Shown here piece by piece: positions 34,140 through 42,758 of a stretch of DNA of 64,000 nt. The notes beneath the pieces are model-generated. The model worked only from the letters and a program-made list of their open reading frames with translations, was not told where the DNA came from and did not search any database. The stretch spans positions 1 to 64,000 of the forward strand of contig DASUFL010000052.1 of NCBI GenBank assembly GCA_036274595.1, given 5' to 3'. The position numbers and the translations under genes are program-made. This DNA is from WS-9 sp036274595. GTDB lineage: Bacteria > Eisenbacteria > RBG-16-71-46 > SZUA-252. Within the stretch, counting starts at the first letter, position 1. Each line of letters starts with the position of its first letter.

Positions 34140-36953
34140 TCATCGAATCACCACGAACTTGCCGACTTGCCGCCCCAGATCGGTGTCGACCGAATAGAGA
34201 TAGATGCCGCTGACGATCTTCTGTCCGTTGCGCGAGATCAGGTTCCACGGAACGGACCCCTGCCCTGTCGTCAACGGATCCTTGCCGAACTGGAGGTCGG
34301 CCGGAACGTTGCCGTCGAAGGGAATGTCCTTCACCAAGTCGCCGGCGAGCGTGTAGATGTGAATGGTGCCCTTGGTCTTGGGCAGGTTGACGAACACCAC
34401 TTTGGTCCCGGACGGATCCTCTTCCCGAGGCACGAGATCCCACTGAGCGCCCGCCTTGTACGGATTCGGGACGACGTAGACCTCCTTCGTCGTCGGCTGG
34501 GATTCTCCGCGCGGATAGACGACCTGGGAGTTGGTCGCGCCCGGATTGCCGCTCAGGATCACGTCGTTTGCCGGAACGTCGCCCGGCACGACCGACACCG
34601 GAACGATGGAGTAGAAGTAGGGGAATCCGTTCAGCACGTTGTGATCGACGTAGCTGTAGCGTCCGATCGAGTAGAGCGTGTCGATCTCCGCACGGGCGTG
34701 GGTCGGATCGTTGTCCACGCGCCGGGCCACCGGATCCCACCTGACTTCGACCGTGTCGATGCCCACGATCCCCGCGGCGGGATCGATCAGCTCGCCGAGC
34801 GGGTGCGCCGACACCCCCTTCGGGTCCACGCGCCACTCACCCAGGAGCGTCCAGAGCTCCCGGGACGGTGAGTTCGTTCCGAGCGGGCGGTCCCATCCGG
34901 CGGCCTTGTAGATGCGATAGCCGATGAACTCCTTCAAGTTTCCGCGCTGCGCGTCCCGGATCCCCTCGGCGAAATTGCTCCACTTGAGGGTGACCTGGTT
35001 GTTCCCCGGGAAGAACCAGGCCGAGACCCGGACCGAATCCGAGTGCGTCGTGTAGTTCGGCAGGAAGTCGCTCACCTCGTTGTTGCCGTTCGACCCCGAA
35101 TAGAACGGGGACGGCAGCGGCGCGGCGGCCACCCAGTTGATCAGGTGCTCTCGTCCGCCGAGCCCCGTGTTCACGTCGCAGTCGAAGTCGACGTACGTGC
35201 ACTCGGTGGACGTGATGTTCACCGCAACCGTGTCGGCCGAAGCGCAGTGCGTCACGAGCGGTGAAACCGCATCCGTGCAGACGTACTTGCCCTGCTGCTG
35301 ATCGGCGCACGGAGTGTTCGCATCCCAGGGAGGAATGTCCGCAAAACGGCCGTCGTGGTCCGGAGCGTCCGGGTCGCTGCGGAACCGGCGCTTGCAGACC
35401 GACGAATCTGGAACTTCGTACGTGAAGAAACGACCGCTCTGCAAGTTCCGGAGACAGGTCTCCTTGCCGCAGGATCCTGACGTCAGGTCGTTGTCGAGGT
35501 CGGCGTAGAGGCCGTCGAAGACCTGCTGCGCCGAGACGGCGTTCGCCACGAGCGAGCTCGGCGTGCTGGTGCCGCCTCCGGTGTCGCGCCCCAGCCCCAG
35601 GCCCGCCACCCACGCGACCGAGATCGTGAGGGTCGAGTCCGGAAGGATCTGGCGGAAGGGTCCGGTCGCCATGAGGAACCGGTAATCCAGGGGTCGCTGC
35701 GACGATTGCGTGACCGCGGAGTTCGGATTGAAGCTGTTGTTCGGATTGAGCCTCGGATCCGACATGAGCTGATAGCGCTGGGCGTCGTTCTCCGGGTCGC
35801 CGCCCGAGGCGAACGAGGCGGAGCCCGAGAAGAACTTGAACGACGTGATCCCGACCCGCGGCGGCGCGTTGACGCCGGCCGGATCGGTCGTGTGATTGAG
35901 GAACATGCAGCCGAAGTAGCCGTCTCCGGGGACATCCCCGCCCTTGTTGTCCTGCGGCCGGTTGGGATTGTCCGGGTTGTCCCAGGCGTACGCCATCTGG
36001 ATGCGCCGCTTGACCGCCTCGCCGGTCGAGCCGATGTACGTGACCGTCGAGTCGAAGAGGGCCGCTTCGTCGTCCTGGAAGTAGCCGTCCACCGCCCGGT
36101 TCCCGATATCGGGGTCGGCGAAGATGGCGACGAAGACGTTGCGAAGGGCGCGGCCGCTCAGGTTCTGGATCCGGTAGTCCATGCCGACGAAGTCGCTCTG
36201 CCCCGGGGTCGACCACGCGTAGCTGGTCTGCCGCACCTTGATCCCCAGGGGAACGTGCTCGGGATTGATCTGGCGGATGGCCGGCAGGTCGTCCCGGTAC
36301 TCGCAGGCGAACATCTGCTGGCCGATGGCCGCGTAATCCTCGTCGCAGAGGCCGTCCCCGTCGTCGTCGAGACCGTTCAGGAAGTCCTCGTCGATGCGGC
36401 CGTCGCCGTCGTCGTCCGGGTTCAGGCTGCTCGAGATGATGCGGTTGCCGCCCGGAATCCCCTCATAGGACTCGCGGACGTCGGCCACCTGATCGATCGG
36501 GAGGTTGACGCAGGGGTCCTCCGGGTTGGTCTCCGGGGAGAACTCGACGGCGTACGCCGCCGTGGTCACGTGCGGGATGCCGCTCGCGTCCACGGCCCCG
36601 ACCCAGAGGCCGGCGGCGTAGAGGTGGTCGACGCCGGATCCGGGCGGATATTCGGCCGAGGGAACTGTCGTTCGCGCCGGGTTCGCCGCGTTTCCGGTCT
36701 GGCCGATGTTGGTTACCTGCAAATGCAGGCGGCCGACGTTGTGCACGAACTTGCCGTCGAGCCGGAACGTCCGGTTGGCCGGAAGCTTCACGGTCTCCGT
36801 CGATCCGGCCGGCGGCTCGTAGTAGGCAGAGGCGCTTCCACAGAGGATGGCGACCGCCGCGACGGAGGCGGCTGCGAGTCCCCCTCGGAGGGCCCGCCTC
36901 ATCCCCACCATCGATCGACCTGCCTGGCTCATGGTGTCTGGCTGTCTCGTCAT
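34140..36953 (-). CDS. Large exoprotein with type IX/FlgD-like C-terminal tail
   Basis: The 937-residue protein has a signal peptide ending near SASAYYEPP. Acidic DDDGDGRIDED and DDDGDGLCDED around residues 175-205 look like calcium loops of the dockerin/thrombospondin type 3 kind. A long central region is unrecognised, with Cys-rich parts around residues 490-600. Ig-like strands and a C-terminal motif follow (NPYKAG, then KGTIHIYTLAGDLV, then SGIYLYSVDTDLGRQVG with KFVVIR at the end). This is the pattern of the Por/FlgD-type sorting domain. The ATG at 36953 is two bases after the receptor stop; in-frame ATGs at 36932, 36911 and 36902 are alternatives. It may be cargo of the PorV-like barrel or partner of the receptor. 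Confidence 0.8.
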   Translation of the reverse strand: MTRQPDTMSQAGRSMVGMRRALRGGLAAASVAAVAILCGSASAYYEPPAGSTETVKLPANRTFRLDGKFVHNVGRLHLQVTNIGQTGNAANPARTTVPSAEYPPGSGVDHLYAAGLWVGAVDASGIPHVTTAAYAVEFSPETNPEDPCVNLPIDQVADVRESYEGIPGGNRIISSSLNPDDDGDGRIDEDFLNGLDDDGDGLCDEDYAAIGQQMFACEYRDDLPAIRQINPEHVPLGIKVRQTSYAWSTPGQSDFVGMDYRIQNLSGRALRNVFVAIFADPDIGNRAVDGYFQDDEAALFDSTVTYIGSTGEAVKRRIQMAYAWDNPDNPNRPQDNKGGDVPGDGYFGCMFLNHTTDPAGVNAPPRVGITSFKFFSGSASFASGGDPENDAQRYQLMSDPRLNPNNSFNPNSAVTQSSQRPLDYRFLMATGPFRQILPDSTLTISVAWVAGLGLGRDTGGGTSTPSSLVANAVSAQQVFDGLYADLDNDLTSGSCGKETCLRNLQSGRFFTYEVPDSSVCKRRFRSDPDAPDHDGRFADIPPWDANTPCADQQQGKYVCTDAVSPLVTHCASADTVAVNITSTECTYVDFDCDVNTGLGGREHLINWVAAAPLPSPFYSGSNGNNEVSDFLPNYTTHSDSVRVSAWFFPGNNQVTLKWSNFAEGIRDAQRGNLKEFIGYRIYKAAGWDRPLGTNSPSRELWTLLGEWRVDPKGVSAHPLGELIDPAAGIVGIDTVEVRWDPVARRVDNDPTHARAEIDTLYSIGRYSYVDHNVLNGFPYFYSIVPVSVVPGDVPANDVILSGNPGATNSQVVYPRGESQPTTKEVYVVPNPYKAGAQWDLVPREEDPSGTKVVFVNLPKTKGTIHIYTLAGDLVKDIPFDGNVPADLQFGKDPLTTGQGSVPWNLISRNGQKIVSGIYLYSVDTDLGRQVGKFVVIR

Positions 36954-36955
36954 GG

Positions 36956-39676
36956 TCAGAATTGGACCCCCACTCCCAACCGGAGCACGCGTCCCTGCTG
37001 GAACACGCGAGGATCGTTGACGGGGAACCAGTCTTCACGACCATCCCCGTCGAGATCCTGGGTCAGGAAGGCTCCGCCGGCCCTGCCCGTCTCTGTGTAA
37101 TAGACCGTGTACGAATTCGAGTTCACCCCGTTGTTCGGCCACAGGCTCGGCTGGAGCTCGGTGATGTTCTCCGCGTCGAGCAGGTTCGTGCCCTGGATGT
37201 AGAGCGTGACGCTCTGCCCCCAGACGCGGAAGAACCGTTCCGCCTGGACCGAAAGGGTGGACGTCGAGGGGAGGCGCTCCGAGTTCACGAGTGCAGGATC
37301 CTGCCGACGCTGCTCGCGCTGTTCCGGCGTGTACGGGAAGCCCGTTCCGAACTGATAGACGAACGAGGCCGCCCAGTCCTTCTCGTTACCGAGCCGGAGC
37401 GTCGCCGAGACGCTGTGCCGCTGATCCCACTCGAGCGGCTGCTCCGAGGTCGGCTTGTACTGATCGCTCAGGTTGCCCGAGCTCGCGAGGGCGCGGTTGG
37501 GGTCGGAGGCTGTCCCGGTGGCATTGCCGTACGTGTAGTTGAGCTCGCCCGAGAAACCGTGGCTGTGGCGCTTGATCAGGGTCATCTCGATGCCGCGCGA
37601 GGAGGCGTAGTCGCCGTTCACGCGTGTCGGGACGGTGATGGCGAAACCCGGCACTTCCTGGTCGACCGTCGTCAGGAGGCCGAAGATGTCTTTGAAGTAG
37701 ACGCCGAACTGACCGTAGATCTCCTTGCTGAACAGGTGCTGCACGCCGAGCTGATAGGAGATCGTCGTCTGAGGTTCCAGGTTCGGATTGCCGCGCGCCT
37801 CGGCCGAGATGTTCCGGCCCTGGTAGAGGTACAGGCGGTCCGGCACCTGGAAGAGACGGCCGTAGTGGAAGCTCATCACGTCGCGGTCGGAAATCGGATA
37901 GGCGATGCCGACGCGCGGGCTCCACTGCGTCTTCACCTTGTCCGCGACCTCGGCGGAGGAGATCTGGTTCCCCACCGAGAAGCTGTCGTACCGGATGCCC
38001 GCGTTGAGGACCATGCCCTCGTACTCCCAGCGATCCTGCGCGAAGAAGGAGCCCTCGGGGTTGTAGTTCTGGAACTCGTCCCGCGTCGCGCCGTAGTCCC
38101 CGTTCGCGTCGAGCACGTTCGGGAACTGCGTGAGGAGGAACGAGAGGTCGTTGTAGTTGATGTCGCCGCCGACCATGAAGTTGTGGGCTTTGACCTTCTT
38201 CGAGTAGTCGCCGTTCAGCGTGTAGGTGGCCGTGTTGCGGCGCTCGTAGAACGGGTAGTCCCCGTTCGTGACGTAGTACTGGCCGTCCAGACGGTTCAGC
38301 GGGTCGTAGTAGTTGTTCGGCCGCTGCTGGTACTCCCAGAGCTGACGATCGAGCACGTCTTCCGTGGACTTCCACTGCTGCCGCGAGACGCGAAGGTTGT
38401 AGATCTCCCCGATCCCCAGCGTGTGCTTCCAGGTCAGTGCGATCTGCTGGTACGACGCATCCGTCACCGGGAGATGGTCCGCGGTGTTCATCGGGATGTA
38501 CGACGAGTCGACCGGGTAGTAGGACCAGGTCCCGTAGCGGCGGGTGATCGTCCCGTCCGTGGGCGCCGTCGAGTCCTGGATGACCTGGACGAAGCCCTCC
38601 CGGTTCCAGCGATTCTGGTACTGGCCGTCAAGCGTGTGGTTGTCGATGAATTCCAGATTGAGTTTCGCGTTCGGCGTGACCTTGTAGGTCAGCTTGCTCG
38701 AGAGGTTGGAGGCGTTCGCCTGGCGCAGCCCGGTCCGGATGAAGTCGAGGAACCGGTGCTCGTTGTGCTCCGAGGTGTTCGCCAGGTAGGTGTCGGTCCA
38801 GGTCCCCTCGTAGGAGATGTAGTAGTTGGTCTTGTTGAAGAGGAACGGCCCACCGAAACCAACCGAGACGCGCTCGAAGTTGTTGAACTCCTTGTCGTGC
38901 TCGCCGTACCGGTCGGTGAAGTAGCGCATTTCGCCGGCGAACTTGTCCCCACCCTCGCGGGTCGTCAGGCTGATGACGCCGGACAGGGCGTTTCCGTACT
39001 GGGCATCCATCCCTCCGAGCACCTGCTCGCTGGAGGAAACCGCGAGAAGTCCGAGATCCACGCCCTCGGCGCGGAGCGGATTTCGGCTCGCGATGCCGTT
39101 CACCACCGTGAGCACCTCGTCCCCACGGCCGCCGCGGAAGTGGAGCTCTCCGTTCTGGCTGATGACGCCCGCCTTGAGTCCGATCGCGTCCTTGTAGCTG
39201 TCGACCGGAAGCGAGTGTAGGTCGTCGCTCGTGACCATCTGCTTGGTGGAGCTGTCCCTCTTGCGGATGGCGATCTTCTGGTCGCCGATCACGGTCGTTT
39301 CCCTGATCCTGACGGCGTGCTCCACCAACTTGAAATCGATGCTCACCGTTCGGTTGGCGTCGACCTTGACTCCCATCCTCTCCTGCTGCTCGTAGCCGAC
39401 CATCTTGACGCGGATCGTGTAGGTGCCCACCGGAACCTTGATGATGGTCGCGATGCCCTGCGCGTTCGTCTGTCCGCCGGTCTGAGCACCGAGGACGAAG
39501 ACTGGCGCGTACGGCATCGGGGCGCCCCCCTCGTCCACGACCTTGGCCACGATCGTCCCCGTCTGGGCGAAGGCGGGGACCGCGAACGCAACGAGGACGA
39601 GTGCGAGGAACGAGGAGATCGAGGTCGGCCGCACCGCTCGGGCGGCTACGTGACGCCGCGTCTTGCAGCTCCTCAT
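36956..39676 (-). CDS. TonB-dependent receptor with N-terminal carboxypeptidase-like domain
   Basis: The 906-residue protein has a signal peptide to about residue 37 (ALVLVAFAVPAFAQ). A carboxypeptidase-regulatory-like beta domain follows (about 38-125, GTIVAKVVDEGGAPMPYAP). The plug includes LHFRGGRGDEVLTVVNGIA and GMDAQYGNALSGVISLTTRE. A large barrel rich in Tyr/Asn/Gly ends VLRLGVGVQF (C-terminal Phe). The domain order is that of SusC-like receptors, but no SusD-like gene is nearby. The ATG at 39676 follows AAAGGAG; an upstream start at 39769 is excluded since it lies before the promoter. The ligand is unknown. Confidence 0.9.
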   Translation of the reverse strand: MRSCKTRRHVAARAVRPTSISSFLALVLVAFAVPAFAQTGTIVAKVVDEGGAPMPYAPVFVLGAQTGGQTNAQGIATIIKVPVGTYTIRVKMVGYEQQERMGVKVDANRTVSIDFKLVEHAVRIRETTVIGDQKIAIRKRDSSTKQMVTSDDLHSLPVDSYKDAIGLKAGVISQNGELHFRGGRGDEVLTVVNGIASRNPLRAEGVDLGLLAVSSSEQVLGGMDAQYGNALSGVISLTTREGGDKFAGEMRYFTDRYGEHDKEFNNFERVSVGFGGPFLFNKTNYYISYEGTWTDTYLANTSEHNEHRFLDFIRTGLRQANASNLSSKLTYKVTPNAKLNLEFIDNHTLDGQYQNRWNREGFVQVIQDSTAPTDGTITRRYGTWSYYPVDSSYIPMNTADHLPVTDASYQQIALTWKHTLGIGEIYNLRVSRQQWKSTEDVLDRQLWEYQQRPNNYYDPLNRLDGQYYVTNGDYPFYERRNTATYTLNGDYSKKVKAHNFMVGGDINYNDLSFLLTQFPNVLDANGDYGATRDEFQNYNPEGSFFAQDRWEYEGMVLNAGIRYDSFSVGNQISSAEVADKVKTQWSPRVGIAYPISDRDVMSFHYGRLFQVPDRLYLYQGRNISAEARGNPNLEPQTTISYQLGVQHLFSKEIYGQFGVYFKDIFGLLTTVDQEVPGFAITVPTRVNGDYASSRGIEMTLIKRHSHGFSGELNYTYGNATGTASDPNRALASSGNLSDQYKPTSEQPLEWDQRHSVSATLRLGNEKDWAASFVYQFGTGFPYTPEQREQRRQDPALVNSERLPSTSTLSVQAERFFRVWGQSVTLYIQGTNLLDAENITELQPSLWPNNGVNSNSYTVYYTETGRAGGAFLTQDLDGDGREDWFPVNDPRVFQQGRVLRLGVGVQF

Positions 39677-39730
39677 GGATTCGTCCACTCCTTTCGACGA
39701 CAAGATTCGAAGGATCGAGAAAACGTAACG

Positions 39731-39759
39731 TTTATGCGGTTTTTCGCGCCCCGAGTCAA
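39731..39759 (-). promoter_or_regulatory. Main promoter of the receptor operon
   Basis: TTGACT (39754-39759, 5/6) and CATAAA (39731-39736, 4/6) are 17 bases apart on the minus strand; the predicted leader is about 50 bases. A 13-base palindrome (aaacgt-a-acgttt, 39721-39733) overlaps the downstream edge of the -10 and could be an operator. Confidence 0.55.
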
Positions 39760-39920
39760 GGCAATTCATTGCAGAGCACCTGCTTGGAGCCGTCGAACGA
39801 TGTCACGGAAGGGCACGTCGCACACACCATGGGCCAAATCCGGACGGGATGGTCGGGGGGTGCTCGACATCAGGGGGGGGAACTTCAGAAGACGCACCGA
39901 AGTACGTTCTCTTGTGAGGG

Positions 39921-39948
39921 AGTATATCCGGAAAGTCCGGGTCGACAA
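39921..39948 (-). promoter_or_regulatory. Possible second, upstream promoter
   Basis: TTGTCG (39943-39948, 4/6) and TATACT (39921-39926, 5/6) are 16 bases apart just after the PmbA stop codon. It would give the receptor mRNA a leader of about 240 bases. The rest of 39677-39957 holds a run of eight G and no convincing gene. Confidence 0.4.
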
Positions 39949-39957
39949 GGGATTTTT

Positions 39958-41304
39958 TCAAAATTCCGTGACACTGGACATGTGGAAGCCCTGAATTCGT
40001 AGCGCCGGGCAGACCACCCCTCCCGCCCGCACCGCCTCCGACATCCCCTCCACCCGGTTCAGCATCTCGACGACGCTCTGATTGAAGCGGAAGTTACGGA
40101 CCGCGTGGGTGATGCGCCCGTTCTCGATCGCGAAGAGGCCGTCCCGGGTCATCCCCGTGAGGGTCGCCGTCATGGGATCGACGACGTTCGTGTACCACAC
40201 CCGGGTGACCCACAGCCCCCGCTCGATCCCGTCGAGCAGGGCCTCGGGAGGGCCAGCCCCTCCGTCCAGGACCAGATGGCGCGCGAGCGGGCCGATCGTG
40301 TTGGGAATGGGGAGGCTATGCCCGGTCGACTCCTTCCCTTCCTTCGCCGCCGTGGGGCGGTCGTAGACGGGGCCCCGCGCGATCCCGCGCTCGATCAGGG
40401 TGGTTGACCGGGTCGGGATTCCCTCGGCGTCGAAGGGAGAGCCGCGATGGAGCGGGTGGAAGGAATCGTCCCGGAGCGTGACGTTCTCCCCCATCACGCG
40501 CTCCCCAATCCTGCCCGAGAGGAAGCTCCGCCCCTCCTGGACGGCAAGCGCTCCGAGGGAGATCCAGGAGAGATCCGTGAGGAGGTCGGCGACGGCCGCA
40601 GGCTCGAGGACCACGGTATAGGAGCCCGGGTCCCAGGGCTTCGCGCCTCGGGAGCGGATCGCCTTCTCCACCGCCCGATCGGCGAGCGCGGCGCCGTCCA
40701 CGTCGGAGGCGCGCCAGCTCTCGCGCTCCGCCCAGCCCGATGCGGCGCCGTCGAGCGCGGAGATGCGAAAGGCGGCACGCGTGCCGCGATGGTAGGCGAA
40801 GAGCCCGCGCGTGTTCGCGATGGCCATCGCGTCGAGCATGCCGTAATCGCCGATCGTACCCCGGCCGGTTTCGTAGATGCCGGCCGCGGTCACGCCGGCC
40901 TCGACGCACCGCTCGACCGCGCGTCTGACCTCGCTCACGCGTCCGTCCGCGTCGAGGTCTGCCGTGCTCGAATCGTCCGCGTCGACGCTCCGATACGACT
41001 GCGGCCCTGGGAGCGGCAGGAGATCCGGTATCTCCGGCTGAACGCGAGCCGCGGCTAGGGCGGCATCGAGCAGTCGCTCGATGCCCTGCCGCGAGAGATC
41101 GTTTCCGTTCGCCCGGCCGGTCCGCTTCCCGTCCACGACGCGGACGGAGAGCTCGACCCGGTTCTCGGAGACGTTCTGCGTGATCTCGTTGTTCGCGAAT
41201 CGCGTGAGCCGGCTCACGCCGCCGCCCACGACCGCCTCGACTTCGCGTCCCTGGGCCGCGACGAGGACCTGGTCGAGGAGAGCCCGCGCTTCCTTCTCAG
41301 TCAT
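39958..41304 (-). CDS. TldD/PmbA-family protein, PmbA (TldE) member
   Basis: The 448-residue protein has the family fold: an N-terminal domain with VSRLTRFANNEITQNVSEN. The C-terminal domain has RNFRFNQSVVEMLNRVEG and a conserved NTIGPLARHLVLDGG-like block. It lacks the HExxxH of TldD, as expected of the PmbA/TldE partner. The two form a heterodimeric metalloprotease that cleaves unfolded or small peptides; in E. coli it matures microcin B17. The ATG at 41304 overlaps the TldD stop by 8 bases. No peptide precursor gene was found beside it. Confidence 0.9.
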   Translation of the reverse strand: MTEKEARALLDQVLVAAQGREVEAVVGGGVSRLTRFANNEITQNVSENRVELSVRVVDGKRTGRANGNDLSRQGIERLLDAALAAARVQPEIPDLLPLPGPQSYRSVDADDSSTADLDADGRVSEVRRAVERCVEAGVTAAGIYETGRGTIGDYGMLDAMAIANTRGLFAYHRGTRAAFRISALDGAASGWAERESWRASDVDGAALADRAVEKAIRSRGAKPWDPGSYTVVLEPAAVADLLTDLSWISLGALAVQEGRSFLSGRIGERVMGENVTLRDDSFHPLHRGSPFDAEGIPTRSTTLIERGIARGPVYDRPTAAKEGKESTGHSLPIPNTIGPLARHLVLDGGAGPPEALLDGIERGLWVTRVWYTNVVDPMTATLTGMTRDGLFAIENGRITHAVRNFRFNQSVVEMLNRVEGMSEAVRAGGVVCPALRIQGFHMSSVTEF

Positions 41305-42745
41305 CGTATCCGACCCCGACGTTCACCTTGCGGAAGCGGGCCGGAGCGGAGCCGTGCGTCATCTCGGCCACCTGGCCCGGCTGCCCCTTGCCGCAGTTCG
41401 TCACGCCCCACGGCTTCCATGCCTCGGGCCCGCAGACGAAGTCGCAGGAATTCCAGAATCGCGGCGTGATTCCCTGGTAGGTGGGATTGCGCAGCATCCG
41501 CACGCGCCTCCCCTTCTTGATCTCCCACGCGATCTCGGCCTTGAACTGGAAGTTGTACCGGAGCTGGTCGATGCTCCAGCTGCGATTGGTTTCGAGGTAG
41601 AGACCGTCGTCGGTGTCGGCGAGGAGATCGTCGAGCGAGCCCTGTCCCGGCATGAGGCTCAAGTTCACCATCCGGATCATGGGAACGTGGTGCCAGCCGT
41701 CCGCCCTGACGCAGCCGCGGCTCCGCGATTCGCCGATCGTGTGCGCCAGCTCGCGTGAGGTGAGATAGCCCACGAACCATCCATTCTCGACGATCGGCCA
41801 GCGCTGCGCCTCCACTCCCTCGTCGTCGTAGCCGAAGGTGGCGAGGCCGCCCGGAAGCGTGCCGTCGGCCATCAAGGTGACGTGCTCCGATCCGAAGCGG
41901 AGCACGCGGAGCTGGTCGGTCGTCAGGAAGCTCGTGCCCGCGTAGTTCGCCTCCATCCCGAGCACGCGGTCGAGCTCGGTCGGATGTCCCACGGACTCGT
42001 GGATCTGAAGCGCGAGCTGCGATCCTTCGAGGATGATGTCGCGCTCCCCTTGCGGGCAGGGATCGGCCGTCAAGAGGGCCACGGCTTCTTCAGCGACCCG
42101 CGGCGCGTTCTCCACCCAGGGGATCGACTCGATGAGCTCGTAGCCCCGCGTCTGATGGAATCCCTCGGCCTGAGGGAAGCTCCGGCGCTGGACTTCGGTG
42201 GCGGAGACCGCCGTCGCGCTGTAGCCGCCTCCCGACCGGACGATCGTCTGGTCGATATCGCTGCCCTCGGTGCTGACATAGATCTGACGCTTCTTCACGA
42301 ACGTGAGGAAGCCCTCGGCGATCGCGACGCCGGACACGCGCCGCAGCGCTTCGTCGACACGGAAGAGCAGGTCGAGCTTCCGCTCGAGAGGCACGTCGAA
42401 GGGATCGATCACGCAGGGCGAGGCCCAAACCGCGCGATGGGGCGGTTCGGCCGCGAGGCGAACCGGCCTTTGGAGGAGTCCCGAGCTCGCGCGCGCGATT
42501 CCGACCGCCTCGGCGGCGCACGCGTCAACCGCGTCCTTCGTCAGGAATCCCGTGGCCGCGTAGCCCCAGCCGCCCTGGACGAGCACGCGCACGCCGAGGC
42601 CGACCGAATCGGAGCGGTCCACGGATCCGACCTGCCCGTTCTTGACCTGGAGGTCTTCGCGCGCGGTTTCGAGGAAACGCACGTCAGCGTAGTCGGCGCC
42701 GCGCTTCCGCGCAGTGTCGAGCGCCTGCTCTGCGAGGGAGCGCAC
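41297..42745 (-). CDS. tldD: TldD-type metalloprotease subunit
   Basis: The 482-residue protein contains LALQIHESVGHPTELDRVLG near residue 245, the HExxxH zinc site that marks TldD. Also present are AEEAVALLTADPCPQGERD-like central blocks and GLYLETNRSWSIDQLRYNFQ. It should pair with PmbA, the next gene. I use the GTG at 42745, since VRSLAEQALDTARKRGADYA matches the normal TldD N-terminus. An ATG at 42811 would overlap the preceding barrel gene by 53 bases and add 22 non-conserved residues. Confidence 0.9.
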   Translation of the reverse strand: MRSLAEQALDTARKRGADYADVRFLETAREDLQVKNGQVGSVDRSDSVGLGVRVLVQGGWGYAATGFLTKDAVDACAAEAVGIARASSGLLQRPVRLAAEPPHRAVWASPCVIDPFDVPLERKLDLLFRVDEALRRVSGVAIAEGFLTFVKKRQIYVSTEGSDIDQTIVRSGGGYSATAVSATEVQRRSFPQAEGFHQTRGYELIESIPWVENAPRVAEEAVALLTADPCPQGERDIILEGSQLALQIHESVGHPTELDRVLGMEANYAGTSFLTTDQLRVLRFGSEHVTLMADGTLPGGLATFGYDDEGVEAQRWPIVENGWFVGYLTSRELAHTIGESRSRGCVRADGWHHVPMIRMVNLSLMPGQGSLDDLLADTDDGLYLETNRSWSIDQLRYNFQFKAEIAWEIKKGRRVRMLRNPTYQGITPRFWNSCDFVCGPEAWKPWGVTNCGKGQPGQVAEMTHGSAPARFRKVNVGVGYDD

Positions 42746-42758
42746 GCCGGCCGCGAAG

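Noticed and set aside
36962..39220. A 752-residue open frame on the plus strand across the TonB receptor
   Set aside because: It is antisense to a receptor with signal peptide, plug and barrel. Its composition (Arg, Val, Leu, Glu, Asp) is the mirror of Tyr/Asn/Gly-rich codons.
39755..39832. A 24-codon ORF with a CxxC in the receptor leader (minus strand)
   Set aside because: It has no Shine-Dalgarno and overlaps the -35 of the likely receptor promoter.
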